The notes under the pieces were generated by a model, which was not told the origin of the DNA, made no database searches, and worked only from the letters and a program-made list of their open reading frames with translations. 64,000 nt of DNA, taken from NCBI GenBank assembly GCA_003116975.1, contig BGKB01000211.1, positions 30,411-94,410 of the forward strand. Reading direction: 5' to 3'. This document shows positions 39,819-49,768 of this stretch, piece by piece (the stretch's first letter is position 1; every line of letters starts with the position of its first letter). Made by a program: the position numbers and the translations under genes. Source of the DNA: Aurantiochytrium sp. KH105 (Eukaryota > Sar > Bigyra > Thraustochytrida > Thraustochytriidae).

Positions 39819-40469
39819 TTACTTTCGCAAAGCGCGCACGTCCGTGGTTGGCCGTTTGTTAAGCCTGTACTTGTCAATTTTTACCCCGTCAAGAACAAGA
39901 TTGTAGCGCGGGACCTCGTTGTCCCTCATGCCTACTTGCATCTTGCGATTTAGACGAATGTAGATGTTGTGATAGTCGCTCGTGACACTGTCAGGACCAA
40001 CGATAAACGAATACGATTTGTTCTCCTCATCGAGAAGGTAGATGCGTTCGTGACGGTAGTTGAGAAAGACGGCCGCGCTCTGGATCAAAGCCACCAAAAC
40101 GTAGACAAAAATGCTGCTGTTCGCGTTGTTGGTAGCGAGCATAGAAATGATGACAGCGAAACACACAATCACAATTGCAAGCGCGGGCCGCTTGCGCTTG
40201 TATGGGACTCGGAGTGTGAACACACGCGACCTGTCTTCGAGCGAGAGGCCGAGCTGGAACGGGTAAAACGGGTTTTTCAGCACCTCCGTATGCAGAATCT
40301 CCACGCTCGACCTCGTGTCCCTCGCCAAGAGGCTCTTAATTCTACCTCGCACCGTCTTCGTCAGCCTTCTTGCGCACCAAGGCCACCCGCCTCGAAAGAA
40401 AAGCTCGCAGCCTCCCTCACCTCCCGTCTCCCCAAAACGCACCGCTTGATCATCTCTCCTCCACTCCAC
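39819..40469 (-). CDS. TMEM249-like two-TM protein (5' end uncertain)
   Basis: About 190 supported residues, with no ATG before the first membrane helix; the conceptual frame begins with GTG at 40469. A 5' exon is therefore likely; a donor-like GTGAGG lies near 40424. Diagnostic text is EVLKNPFYPFQLGLS, two hydrophobic helices (ALAIVIVCFAVIISMLA and FVYVLVALIQSAAVFLNY), then NIYIRLNRKMQ and YNLVLDGVKIDKYRLNKR. From memory this matches TMEM249, an auxiliary subunit of the sperm CatSper calcium channel. The match is not verified. It would imply a flagellated stage. Confidence 0.55.
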   Translation of the reverse strand: MEWRRDDQAVRFGETGGEGGCELFFRGGWPWCARRLTKTVRGRIKSLLARDTRSSVEILHTEVLKNPFYPFQLGLSLEDRSRVFTLRVPYKRKRPALAIVIVCFAVIISMLATNNANSSIFVYVLVALIQSAAVFLNYRHERIYLLDEENKSYSFIVGPDSVTSDYHNIYIRLNRKMQVGMRDNEVPRYNLVLDGVKIDKYRLNKRPTTDVRALRK

Positions 40470-40844
40470 TCCACTTCCTCTCTGCTCCAGCCCGAGCGCG
40501 GGCCTCGCGGGCGGGCTCCTCGACCGCGCGAATGACGACGGCCTCGACGCGCTCGATCACCGCGTGATTTTGCCGTTGGGAATGGGCCACAAAGGCAGCC
40601 GGATAGGCCTCTTCGCTTTGGCTGGCTGGCGGCGAGCCCAGACCCAGTTCGCGAGTGCAACTCGGGCACGCGGCACGCGAGGCACGCGCGGCACGCGAGG
40701 CGCGCGAGGCGGCCGGCCCTGGCAGCGACGCGGAGCCGAGCGAGCGGACCGCGAGGCCGGTCTCCTCCGAGGCGCACTCGGTCGGAGCTGGCGCAGGCGC
40801 AAGGCGCGCGCGCAGGACCCGGGACCAGCGCCACACAAAAGACC

Positions 40845-42698
40845 ATGGCGGCGACGACGCCTACGCCCGCCAAGAGCGGCAAGAAGAAGCGCGGTGTCAA
40901 GAAGGCCGCTGGCGCAGACACGGACAAGAAGCGCAAGGCCAAGGTCCTCGCCGAGGAAGACGCCGACCAGGCCAAGGCCCAGGCACAGGTCCAGGTCCAG
41001 GAGGAGGAGGAGGAGACCCTTGTTGGCGCCGACGCCGTGACCTCCGAGACAGACGAGGTCGACGCGGCCGAAGAGAGCGCCGCGAAGTCGACGTCGGCAA
41101 AGAAGAAGAAGAAAAGCAAGGACAAAAAGGCCGATGGCGACCAGGAACAAGAGGAGGACAAGGAAGAATACGAGGTCGACGCAGATGGGTCCAAGAAGGG
41201 GTTCTTCTCCACGACCAAGTTCGCTGACCTCGAACTTTCGGAAAAGACGCAAAAGGGCTTGTCCGAGGGCGGATTCGAGCGTCTGACCCAGATCCAGCAC
41301 AAGGCCATCCCCGCGCTTCTTCAGGGAAGCGATCTCATCGGTGCGGCCAAGACCGGATCCGGCAAGACGCTCGCCTTCTTGGTCCCTGCCGTCGAGCTCC
41401 TGGCGCGCGTGAGCTTCAAGGCGCGCAATGGCACCGGCGTGGTGGTCATCACGCCCACGCGCGAACTGGCGCTGCAAATTTACGGTGTTGTCCTTGAGGT
41501 GTGCAAACACCACTCGCAGACCAGGGGTATTGTCATTGGAGGCGCAAACCGGCGCACCGAGGCCGATAGGCTGCAGACGGGTGTTAACCTTTTGGTCAGT
41601 ACTCCGGGCCGCCTCTTGGATCATCTCCGCAACACCAAGGGCTTCGTCTACAAGAACCTGCTCAGCCTGATCATCGATGAGGCTGACCGCATCTTGCAAA
41701 TCGGATTCGAGGAAGACATGAAGCAGATCATCAAGCTTCTTCCCCAGGAGCGACAGACGGTCCTCTTTTCGGCAACGCAAACCAAGAATGTCCAGGACCT
41801 TGTGCGTCTGGCGGTCAAGCGCAAACCGGTGTTTGTCAGCGTCCACGACGAGGAGAAGGAGTCCACGGCGGCTGGTCTCGAGCAAGGCTACGTGGTGTGC
41901 CCTTCCGAGAAGCGCTTTCTCTTGTTGTATACGTTTCTGCGCAAGAACCGCAAGAAGAAGATCATGGTCTTTTTCAGCTCGTGCAACAGCGTCAAGTTCC
42001 ATTCGGAACTGCTTAACTTTGTTGACCTTCCCGTGAAGGACATTCACGGTCGTCAAAAGCAGCAAAAGCGTACCACGACCTTTTTCGAGTTTTGCAACGC
42101 GACATCGGGAACGCTGCTTTGCACGGATGTGGCTGCGCGTGGCCTCGATATTCCCAACGTCGACTGGATCATCCAGTTCGACCCGCCTGATGATCCCAAG
42201 GAATACATTCATCGCGTCGGTCGTGCGGCACGTGGCGCGACGGGCCGGGGCAAGGCTTTGCTCTTTCTCATTCCCTCCGAGCTCAAGTTTCTCCAGTACC
42301 TGCGCCGCGTCAAGGTCACAGTCAATGAGTACGAATTTCCGGCAAAGAAGGTTGCTAATGTACAGTCGCAGATGGAGGATCTCGTTCAGACCAACTACTA
42401 TCTGAACCGCTCTGGACGCGACGCCTATCGCTCGTACTTGATGGCCTATGCCTCGCATGCGCACAAGGATATCTTTGACATTCATAACCTCGATCTGCAG
42501 GCTGCGGCCAAGGCTTTCGGGTTCTCTGTGCCGCCATCGGTCAATCTCAACATCAAAACCACGGGCCGCAAGGCACGGTCACGCGATCAAACAGACGACC
42601 CTATGAAGCGTCGCAAGCTCCAGTCTGGTCATGCATTCTCTGCCAACAACCCTTATGGCAAGCGTGCCTCCAACGACAAGAGGCAGTTCGTCAAGTAA
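40845..42698 (+). CDS. DDX18: DEAD-box RNA helicase Has1/DDX18
   Basis: 617 residues from an ATG at 40845. An acidic/Lys-rich tail (1-118) precedes the helicase core: Q-motif region [14 protein letters not shown], motif I AKTGSGKT (168-175), PTREL (204-208), TPGR (253-256), DEAD (278-281), SAT (309-311), and motif [11 protein letters not shown]. The C-terminal block [13 protein letters not shown] followed by [18 protein letters not shown] and VPPSVNLN is specific to Has1/DDX18. The enzyme acts in nucleolar 60S and 40S ribosome assembly, including release of snoRNAs. It is divergent from the TMEM249-like gene, with about 0.4 kb between. Confidence 0.96.
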   Translation: MAATTPTPAKSGKKKRGVKKAAGADTDKKRKAKVLAEEDADQAKAQAQVQVQEEEEETLVGADAVTSETDEVDAAEESAAKSTSAKKKKKSKDKKADGDQEQEEDKEEYEVDADGSKKGFFSTTKFADLELSEKTQKGLSEGGFERLTQIQHKAIPALLQGSDLIGAAKTGSGKTLAFLVPAVELLARVSFKARNGTGVVVITPTRELALQIYGVVLEVCKHHSQTRGIVIGGANRRTEADRLQTGVNLLVSTPGRLLDHLRNTKGFVYKNLLSLIIDEADRILQIGFEEDMKQIIKLLPQERQTVLFSATQTKNVQDLVRLAVKRKPVFVSVHDEEKESTAAGLEQGYVVCPSEKRFLLLYTFLRKNRKKKIMVFFSSCNSVKFHSELLNFVDLPVKDIHGRQKQQKRTTTFFEFCNATSGTLLCTDVAARGLDIPNVDWIIQFDPPDDPKEYIHRVGRAARGATGRGKALLFLIPSELKFLQYLRRVKVTVNEYEFPAKKVANVQSQMEDLVQTNYYLNRSGRDAYRSYLMAYASHAHKDIFDIHNLDLQAAAKAFGFSVPPSVNLNIKTTGRKARSRDQTDDPMKRRKLQSGHAFSANNPYGKRASNDKRQFVK

Positions 42699-43344
42699 AT
42701 AGGCGGCAATATTCCTCTCATCTTATTGTTTCATGAAATCAAGCTTTCGCCCTGCCATGCACGCTTTATCCCTTCTTTTCCCCTTTCGTCCTTGCTTTTC
42801 CTTTTCCCTTTGCTGGCTGCTCTCTTTGTTCTGCAGTGCTGCTGCAGCATGCATCGTAGAATCCAGCTCTGTTCATCGCAAATACGATTTTGTCTTGATC
42901 AACCCTCCCCTTCCCCCCGCCCACCTTTTTCGTCCCATCGCGGCTGCGGACAAGAAAGAGCCTTCATTTCATTCCCTTGCGATTGATCTGCCATCTTCCC
43001 GGAGAACCTTACCATTGCTGTGCTCGAAAGACAGAGAGTAACAGACAGGACTAGGGCCTCTACCTACGATACGTTTACTACTAGAAACGGTAGGTCTAGC
43101 CGTTGGACGCAATTGACCCAGCCCAGCAGGTCAATCCTACAAGTGTATGGGCTCTTTTTACAGCTAATCTAGGCAAGGCCAAGCTAGGCTAGGCAAGGCA
43201 AGCCAAGGCGAGCTGGCTGGCTGTGACAGCAAGTCGCAGCAGCCAGCTAGCTAGCTCGCAAGTTAGCTAGCTTTACGCGTTGTCCCGGTAGTCGCCGCCC
43301 GTTTTGCACCCCATAACTAGATTGGCGCGCGCGCCGCGCACCTG
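42699..43344. other. Spacer before the K+ channel gene
   Basis: Carries short AGGCAAGGC/CTGGCTGGC repeats at about 43170-43255. No gene seen. Confidence 0.5.
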
Positions 43345-46300
43345 ATGACAAAGGCGGGGCGCTCGCGCGGGATGGCGGGGCGCCGGCGCCCGGGCGGCTG
43401 GGAGCCGTGGCGAGTGGTGCTCGCGGCCTTGCTCGTGACGGGACTCTCGGCACCGACCGGGTCGCAGGGCTTTGTGAAGAAGGAGAGCTGGGCGCAGCCC
43501 GTTGTTGTCGATGGCTTGGAGTCGTGTAACCCGTCTCGCATCGCCTTCAAGGAGCGCGACTACATGTCGGAGCGAACCATTACCAAGGCACTCGCACCCA
43601 AGGAGCTCTCAACTCCAGTACTCTCCGTTGGCAGCGAATGGGAACGTCGATGGGAGTCTGGCGCACGTCCTTCTGTCATCACATACACGGGCAAGACCAT
43701 TGATTTCCTTGACACCTGTGCACGCTGGAAAACGTCGTTGGAGGGGACGACCGTTTGCGCAGAAGAGTTCACAGATGGCCAGTTGAGGGCCTTTTCGCTC
43801 GTCATGGAGGAGCGGGCAGAAGAGCTCTTTTACTCGGACTACGAAGACGGCATCACCTCGTGCGAGTTTGACGTGAGCGAAGCGCCAGCGGTGCCTCACG
43901 CAGACTACGACGATATTCTCTCTGATGATTGCTACATCTTTCGCATCTTTCAAAAACCCTTTCCCGAGGATCTGAGGCTTCTCGGCTACGATGTGCGCCG
44001 GCCGCAAAGCATTGTGGCTAGCCCCAAGGGACTCTTTCTCTTGTGGGTCGAAAAGCTTGGCGAGAACCACAGCATCATCCGAGTCTACGACCGGACATCC
44101 CAAGGCATGCTACCGGACGAATCGCTCAATTCAGGCGAGACGCTAGACTCGGGCCGCGTGCAAACAAACTTTTCAACGCAGGTCACGCGCAGAAACGCCG
44201 TATATTGCGGCGAGGACGTGATTCTTTATGAGGGCGTTGACGCCACGTCTGGGGCGGCCTCTGTCTTTGCACGATACCTCTCGCGTGAAGGCTTTCCCGT
44301 GGAAACATTGGCAGCAAACGTGTCTCTGCCGGTCGCTGCCAAGGTTTCAGACCGCGTCCAAACCGAGACGGAGGGAAGGCACATTTGCACAGCCGCGTGG
44401 GTCCATGCAGAGAGCGACGCAGTCACTGTCATGCGTTTCCCTAGCTTTGAGTCCACAATTCTCTCCGCTGGCGATCTTGTCGACGATGAGTTTGATGCGA
44501 TTGTTGACATTAGCGTCGCGGGCGACTTTCTCTTTGCAGTCATGCGTGACACGTCCTCAAATCAGCACAAGGTACGCTATGCCCAGATTGCAGACGCAAC
44601 TCAGTTCACCGATGTTCCCAATAGCACCTGGCATCGCGAAATATCGCTAAGCCATCGCGACTCGGAGAGCGCTCTTCTCTATTATTTGCGCGGAGATCAG
44701 GACGATGGAACTGCGGACCAGCTCAGACTGCTGCGTTTCCAGACCTTGGAAGAAGCAACAAAGCAAAGCCCGGACGGAATTCAGCGCGTGCACTGTGTTG
44801 TCGAGGCACCCGCGCTGCGCGAGTCCAATGTGGACACGAAACGTATTCTCGACGCCTCAATCTTTGAAGACACGGTCATATGGATTGCAGATCTCGGTTC
44901 TGGTGGCAACCTGGTGATTGAGCTCCTCGACCTTGACAAGGACAACGACGGAATCTTTGATATCCTCGATGAGTTTCCTGTCAACTACGGTTTTACCTTT
45001 GATGATGACAAGGATGGCTATGCGGATGAGTTTGACTTTATTCCATACAGCGGCATGAATGACGATCAGGTCATGTACTGCATTGCTGCCGCGTTTTTTT
45101 CGATTGTGGTGCTCGGCATTCTGCTGCATGCTAAGGCTCTTAAATTTAGCCTTGCCAAGCGCAACGAGGTGCAACAGCTCATCAACGAGCTCGACTCACC
45201 CAACGAAGCGCAAATTGGATTTGGACAGCGCACTTCGGCTGTTCTACGCACGAACATGAACGGTTCGCTTGCCATGGAAAGTACTGCGACCTCCATGCGC
45301 GTCAAGCCGAAAGAATCTCCGCCGGTGGTAGTGCGACGCGAGGAACCCGATACCTCGGAGAGTTCTGCGTTTATGTTTTTCGGTCAGCAGCGGAGCTCCT
45401 CGGGGAATGTCCAGCCCGGGGCTGAAGCAGAAAGGCCAGCCGAAACAATCCCCCAGCAACATCCAATGCCAGCCCACAAACGGCAGCGCACACAAGCGAT
45501 ACGGACCTCCCAAATCAAAAAGGTTGCACGACGCATATCTGCGCTCGCATTTGCGCTCGGCACTTCCCAGAACAAATATGCTCAGTCCAGCGATGGCGGG
45601 CAATCTAGGGAATCTATTTTGCAAGCACGGCAAAAGGCTTACGACCGGAATATCGAGCGTCTGCAAAAGATTGTTGGCATTGCAGAAAGTCTGGTGACCC
45701 TGCTGACGATCACGTCAATCTTTGTTGCCGTCGCACCGCTCATTCCGTACGGCGGCGTGGAACCACAAATGACCCGCGTGCTCATTTGGATCGATGTCTT
45801 TGGCGTCGGAATCTTTGCGCTTGAGCTTACCATCCGCGGTTTGACACGGGATCGAAAGGAGTTCCCAACCGTGTACAGCTTTTTGCGAGATAACTGGTAC
45901 GATGTTCCGGCGCTGCTGACCGACATTCCGCTCACAGTCATTTGGTTTCCGGATTACCTCCGTATGTTCAAAGCATTCCGTCTTTTCCGCTTATATCGAC
46001 GTTTCACGCAGCAGGCTGTCTTTATTTCGCTCATGGTTCGCAAGCCCATGGCCTACCTGGCTTCGTTCGTAGCTGTCATTATCGTTTCGTGCACAGTTTT
46101 CATCAAGGTGTTTGAGCAGGACGAGCAAGAAGAGTTTCGTGATTTTTCCAACGTTTTGTGGTTTGCGCTCGTCACAGTGACCACGGTGGGATACGGAGAC
46201 CTGAAGGTGACGCAGGTGGAGACGCAGATGCTCATGTTTTTGCTCATGCTGGTGGGCATTGGCCTCATCTCAACGCTGAGCGCCTTTTGCGCCGAGCTGC

Positions 46301-47496
46301 TCGTGAGTGTCGGCCTCGCAGAGGAAATGAAGCAACGCATGAAACAGGATTTAGTACGCCAGTCCGAGCTGCTTCGAGAGGGGCTCTTCCACATCTCTGA
46401 GCCGTACAACCCCATCTCTGTAGCTCTCGAAGACTTGTACAGCGCTGCGACGTTTAAGAACGAAGCGCGCGAAGCTCGAATCTTCGCTCGGACGCATGGT
46501 CAACAACGGCCTCGCGGTCACGTTGTAAACGTGGACGTAGCGCTGGACATGGATGAAGAGCGGTTGGCCAAGACAAACGCGGTCCAGGAACAAGAGGAAC
46601 GCCGCTGGCGCGCCAAAAATTTCGATGCGCTTGCGAAACATCGGTCGTCCGCGCTGAATGTGACAGTGGGCATGAAAGCCGAGGTCCAGTTGCCCATCGA
46701 AAAGTTTATGGAGAACGCTGGCGGTAAGTTTCGCATCAACGCCATTTCCTCTCAGGCAGACTTGATTCGAGCCGTGGCCAAGGACACGGACCAGCGCATG
46801 TTGCTTGAGTGCCTTCACTTTCGACGGAGTGTAGAGTCAGCGCAGACGAGCGGGCAAGACCCGCTCGACTTGACGCCGCGCACGCGTCTCCAGTTTCTAC
46901 TTTTGCGTTTTATGCTGCACAAACCGGAGCGCGGTGGCGTCTTTAATTTCATGGAAATGTCAGAGGAGCTTGCCGATATTATCTTTGAGCCCTCGCGTCC
47001 ACGAAGTCTTCCCTTGGAAAAGCTCTTCGCCATTGAGGATCATTGGACGTCGCTTTGTGAAAAGGTGGACGTCGTGCAACGACCGGCGTTTTATTACTAC
47101 GACCTCAGCGATCCGCTGCATGAAAAGTTGAAGCGTATTGACGAGCATTTGGCCCGTTATGGAATTCACCGTCGCTCCGACTACAATGAGCTTATTACGG
47201 AGCTCACCATTCTCATTTTGTTGCACGAGCGAGTGCGCACGGTTCGCTGGGCTTTGCGAAACCTCGAGTATAGCTCAAGCGCATCGCCTGCAGACCCGGT
47301 GCTCGAGGCGGTCGAACCGCAGACTGCAGATATGCCGTTTGCGAATGTGATCCTCACAGGCAACAATCCGAAAGAGGAAGAAGAGGGTATGGATGAAGAT
47401 ATGGATACCTCGGTGGCAAGTGTTTTTGGTATGGCCGGGGGCGGTCGGCGAAAGTCGCAGCTTGGAATTGGCCTGCAATTTGCATCTTCAAGCTAG
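43345..47496 (+). CDS. Voltage-gated K+ channel with large calcium-binding-type ectodomain
   Basis: 1383 residues in one exon, ATG at 43345. A signal peptide or anchor (about 20-45) leads into a ~500-residue extracellular domain of unknown fold. At about 530-565 the text LDKDNDGIFDILDEFP and DDDKDGYADEFDF matches thrombospondin type 3 calcium-binding repeats. One TM helix (about 578-597) crosses to a Ser/Gln-rich cytosolic linker. A six-TM channel module follows (about 775-980), with S4-like FKAFRLFRLYRRF and selectivity filter TVGYGD (947-952), specific for K+. The C-terminal ~400 residues are cytosolic and unrecognised; no cyclic-nucleotide or RCK domain is seen. The seven-TM topology with a big ectodomain is unusual. 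Confidence 0.85.
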   Translation: MTKAGRSRGMAGRRRPGGWEPWRVVLAALLVTGLSAPTGSQGFVKKESWAQPVVVDGLESCNPSRIAFKERDYMSERTITKALAPKELSTPVLSVGSEWERRWESGARPSVITYTGKTIDFLDTCARWKTSLEGTTVCAEEFTDGQLRAFSLVMEERAEELFYSDYEDGITSCEFDVSEAPAVPHADYDDILSDDCYIFRIFQKPFPEDLRLLGYDVRRPQSIVASPKGLFLLWVEKLGENHSIIRVYDRTSQGMLPDESLNSGETLDSGRVQTNFSTQVTRRNAVYCGEDVILYEGVDATSGAASVFARYLSREGFPVETLAANVSLPVAAKVSDRVQTETEGRHICTAAWVHAESDAVTVMRFPSFESTILSAGDLVDDEFDAIVDISVAGDFLFAVMRDTSSNQHKVRYAQIADATQFTDVPNSTWHREISLSHRDSESALLYYLRGDQDDGTADQLRLLRFQTLEEATKQSPDGIQRVHCVVEAPALRESNVDTKRILDASIFEDTVIWIADLGSGGNLVIELLDLDKDNDGIFDILDEFPVNYGFTFDDDKDGYADEFDFIPYSGMNDDQVMYCIAAAFFSIVVLGILLHAKALKFSLAKRNEVQQLINELDSPNEAQIGFGQRTSAVLRTNMNGSLAMESTATSMRVKPKESPPVVVRREEPDTSESSAFMFFGQQRSSSGNVQPGAEAERPAETIPQQHPMPAHKRQRTQAIRTSQIKKVARRISALAFALGTSQNKYAQSSDGGQSRESILQARQKAYDRNIERLQKIVGIAESLVTLLTITSIFVAVAPLIPYGGVEPQMTRVLIWIDVFGVGIFALELTIRGLTRDRKEFPTVYSFLRDNWYDVPALLTDIPLTVIWFPDYLRMFKAFRLFRLYRRFTQQAVFISLMVRKPMAYLASFVAVIIVSCTVFIKVFEQDEQEEFRDFSNVLWFALVTVTTVGYGDLKVTQVETQMLMFLLMLVGIGLISTLSAFCAELLVSVGLAEEMKQRMKQDLVRQSELLREGLFHISEPYNPISVALEDLYSAATFKNEAREARIFARTHGQQRPRGHVVNVDVALDMDEERLAKTNAVQEQEERRWRAKNFDALAKHRSSALNVTVGMKAEVQLPIEKFMENAGGKFRINAISSQADLIRAVAKDTDQRMLLECLHFRRSVESAQTSGQDPLDLTPRTRLQFLLLRFMLHKPERGGVFNFMEMSEELADIIFEPSRPRSLPLEKLFAIEDHWTSLCEKVDVVQRPAFYYYDLSDPLHEKLKRIDEHLARYGIHRRSDYNELITELTILILLHERVRTVRWALRNLEYSSSASPADPVLEAVEPQTADMPFANVILTGNNPKEEEEGMDEDMDTSVASVFGMAGGGRRKSQLGIGLQFASSS

Positions 47497-48061
47497 AAGG
47501 AGTGGATCTAGGAGATGATACAGATACGCCACTGATGACCAGAGGCGGTCAGCGAATGTTTCTAGTGGCGAACACCGCACTTTGCCCCATAAGAAAAGTA
47601 AAGGTTTTGGACCTCGCCAAATTCTGCATCTAGCTACCCAGACCAAAAGTTTACAAGGGAAACTTGGTTTGTGGTAGGTCATCTTTTACTTCCAAGCGGA
47701 AGACGATTTGATTTCTTTTTAGTTGAGAATCATTGTTCTCGACATGGCCACCAGCGGCGGTCGGCCAAAAATATTCGCAGCTTCAAGTTGCTCTGCATTA
47801 TACATCTTCAAGGTTTACAGTGCAAGTCGATGCAAAATATATAATTTTCTTGGAAGGGGGTCTCTATGCCTGCAAGGTCTACGTGTAATCCTTTGTGCGC
47901 GTGTGCGATGTTGAGAAAAGGAAAGGAAAATGGGAAAGAGGAGAACAAAGAAAGAACAAAGAATGAAAACAATGAAAGAAAAAGCTCACCGTTCAAGTCG
48001 GGCTATGCAAGCAGCACGACTCGTTCGACGACGGCCAACAAGCTCCAAAAAGCTTGCTTAC
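47497..48061. other. Convergent spacer
   Basis: No gene seen; A-rich GAAAG stretch at about 47915-47985. Confidence 0.5.
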
Positions 48062-49768
48062 TCATTGTTGAAGCATGCGCAAGACCGTACCACCGCCACC
48101 ATCATTCGTGGAGCGAGGAGAGTCATATGGCTCGGCTGAGGAGCCTCGCGAGCTCACTGCGCTGATGCTAGCATTAAATTCGTTGAGTGAACCATAACTG
48201 ATACTGCTCGGTCGGTTTCCTCCAGATGTTGCCTCGTCAAAATCCTCCGATTCCGAGTTACGCGACGACCCGCGCAGCAAGCTATCACGTTCCCCTTGTG
48301 TGCCGGTCGTATGACCTGTGGTGTTGAAAGCGCTGGCATTGTGGCGCTGTGAAACCTGCTGCGTGCCTTGCTCCAAGGAACTCAAGAGGTGGTCACGGAG
48401 TGAGCGCACCTTGGAGATACGCTGGTCCAGCTCTTCGTTCACGGGTGCCCAGCGGTCCGTCTCGTCCTCAATGTCGTGCTTGAGAAGTTCCTCAATGACA
48501 TCCTCGAGCGTAAGAATTCCGATTGTCTCAATGGGCGTCTGATGCAAGGTGCTGACCTGGATAAGGTCCTCGCTTTCGGTTGTGCTTCGTGGACGCGTGA
48601 TGAGGCCGATCTCCGAAACGTCCTTGACATGACTAGCGCGAGCCGAGGCGTCTGGAGCCAAGGGTGACGCCGGGGCTGGGCCCGGATTACGCTTGATTGC
48701 AGCCATGTGAGACGTCCCCGTGCGAAATCTCCGCAGCAGGGCAAAGAGGGACACGTGCTGGTCAACGACGAGGATAGGCATAATCTGCAGGTCGGAAACT
48801 TGGATCTCTGTTTCAGGATCGATTCGAATGAGATGCTTGACCAGCAAGAGACCGATGATATTTGACGGTGAGTCCTTCCATATAGGAATGCGGCTGTGCC
48901 CATGATCGAGAATGTCGCGGAGAACCTTGTCTGTGAGCTTGTCGGTGTAACTGAGCTTGAACGCGTGATCCAGTGGAACGCAAAGTTGGTCAGCCTTTTT
49001 GTCGTGTAGCTCCAAGGTGCCTGTGATGATGTCCAGCTCGTCGTCTTCGAGGACGCCGTGGCCCGTGAGCTTTCCCTGCTGTCTGGCAAGCTCACCAAGG
49101 CCGGCACGCGAATACGTTGCATGGTGCTCTTCGCCGAGAAGGTAGTCGAGCAAGCGGGCAATCGGGTACACAATGGGGAAAAAGAGCACCAGGAGAGCCC
49201 ACACGAGCGGAGTGCACATGCACGAGAGCTCGCCCGGCCAGCGCAGACACATGGCCTGGGGAACGATTTCTCCAAAGAGGAGGACCATGCTTACGGAGAG
49301 GACAATGGCCACGGCCTTGGGTACGAGCACGTCGAGAAAGATTGGCAGCGCCTCCATGGCGACTGCATTGGAGATGAGTAGCGTCACGAGAAGCATATGG
49401 CGCTTTCGGATAAGGGGCTCGAGCATATCCAAAAGACGCAAAAGCACGGGCGACCCTGTTTCGCGCAGCGTTTGAAGCGCTGGGCGGTCGAGCTGCATCA
49501 TGCCTGCCTGCAGGCCGCTCATCGTGCCTCCCATGAGCACGAGGAAGACGCTGGCCACCACATACGGCAGGAAATCCGGGTCGTCGGGCGGAAGCCACGA
49601 GTCCTCGTTCCCGCAATCTCCATCGTCGGCGGCCTTCGCCGCTGCCGCCGCCGCCACCGTCGACGACGCTCCCTTGGCGTCTCCTCCGCCGCCGCCGGCC
49701 GCCGCCGTGCTTGCGCACGCGGCCGCTACCGCCGCCCAGAGCGCGGCCCTCGCCCACGCGTCGCGCAT
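48062..49768 (-). CDS. CNNM/ACDP-type divalent-metal transporter
   Basis: 568 residues from the ATG at 49768. A signal-like Ala-rich N-terminus (1-50) precedes the DUF21/CNNM membrane domain (about 65-215) with FLVLMGGTMSGLQAGMM, VTLLISNAVAMEALPI and LLFGEIVPQAMC. A CBS pair spans about 255-435, with SRIPIWKDSPSNIIGLLLVK and IGILTLEDVIEELL. These are the landmarks of Mg2+ transporters or transport regulators of the CNNM/CorC group. The ~60-residue Pro/Ser insert between the CBS motifs and the Ser-rich tail are non-conserved. There is no cyclic-nucleotide-like domain of the type in animal CNNMs; the layout is closer to yeast Mam3 and plant homologues. Confidence 0.92.
   Translation of the reverse strand: MRDAWARAALWAAVAAACASTAAAGGGGGDAKGASSTVAAAAAAKAADDGDCGNEDSWLPPDDPDFLPYVVASVFLVLMGGTMSGLQAGMMQLDRPALQTLRETGSPVLLRLLDMLEPLIRKRHMLLVTLLISNAVAMEALPIFLDVLVPKAVAIVLSVSMVLLFGEIVPQAMCLRWPGELSCMCTPLVWALLVLFFPIVYPIARLLDYLLGEEHHATYSRAGLGELARQQGKLTGHGVLEDDELDIITGTLELHDKKADQLCVPLDHAFKLSYTDKLTDKVLRDILDHGHSRIPIWKDSPSNIIGLLLVKHLIRIDPETEIQVSDLQIMPILVVDQHVSLFALLRRFRTGTSHMAAIKRNPGPAPASPLAPDASARASHVKDVSEIGLITRPRSTTESEDLIQVSTLHQTPIETIGILTLEDVIEELLKHDIEDETDRWAPVNEELDQRISKVRSLRDHLLSSLEQGTQQVSQRHNASAFNTTGHTTGTQGERDSLLRGSSRNSESEDFDEATSGGNRPSSISYGSLNEFNASISAVSSRGSSAEPYDSPRSTNDGGGGTVLRMLQQ

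Noticed and set aside
40557-42485. 642-codon minus-strand frame opposite the helicase gene
   Set aside because: It is the antisense shadow of a clearly identified DEAD-box gene.
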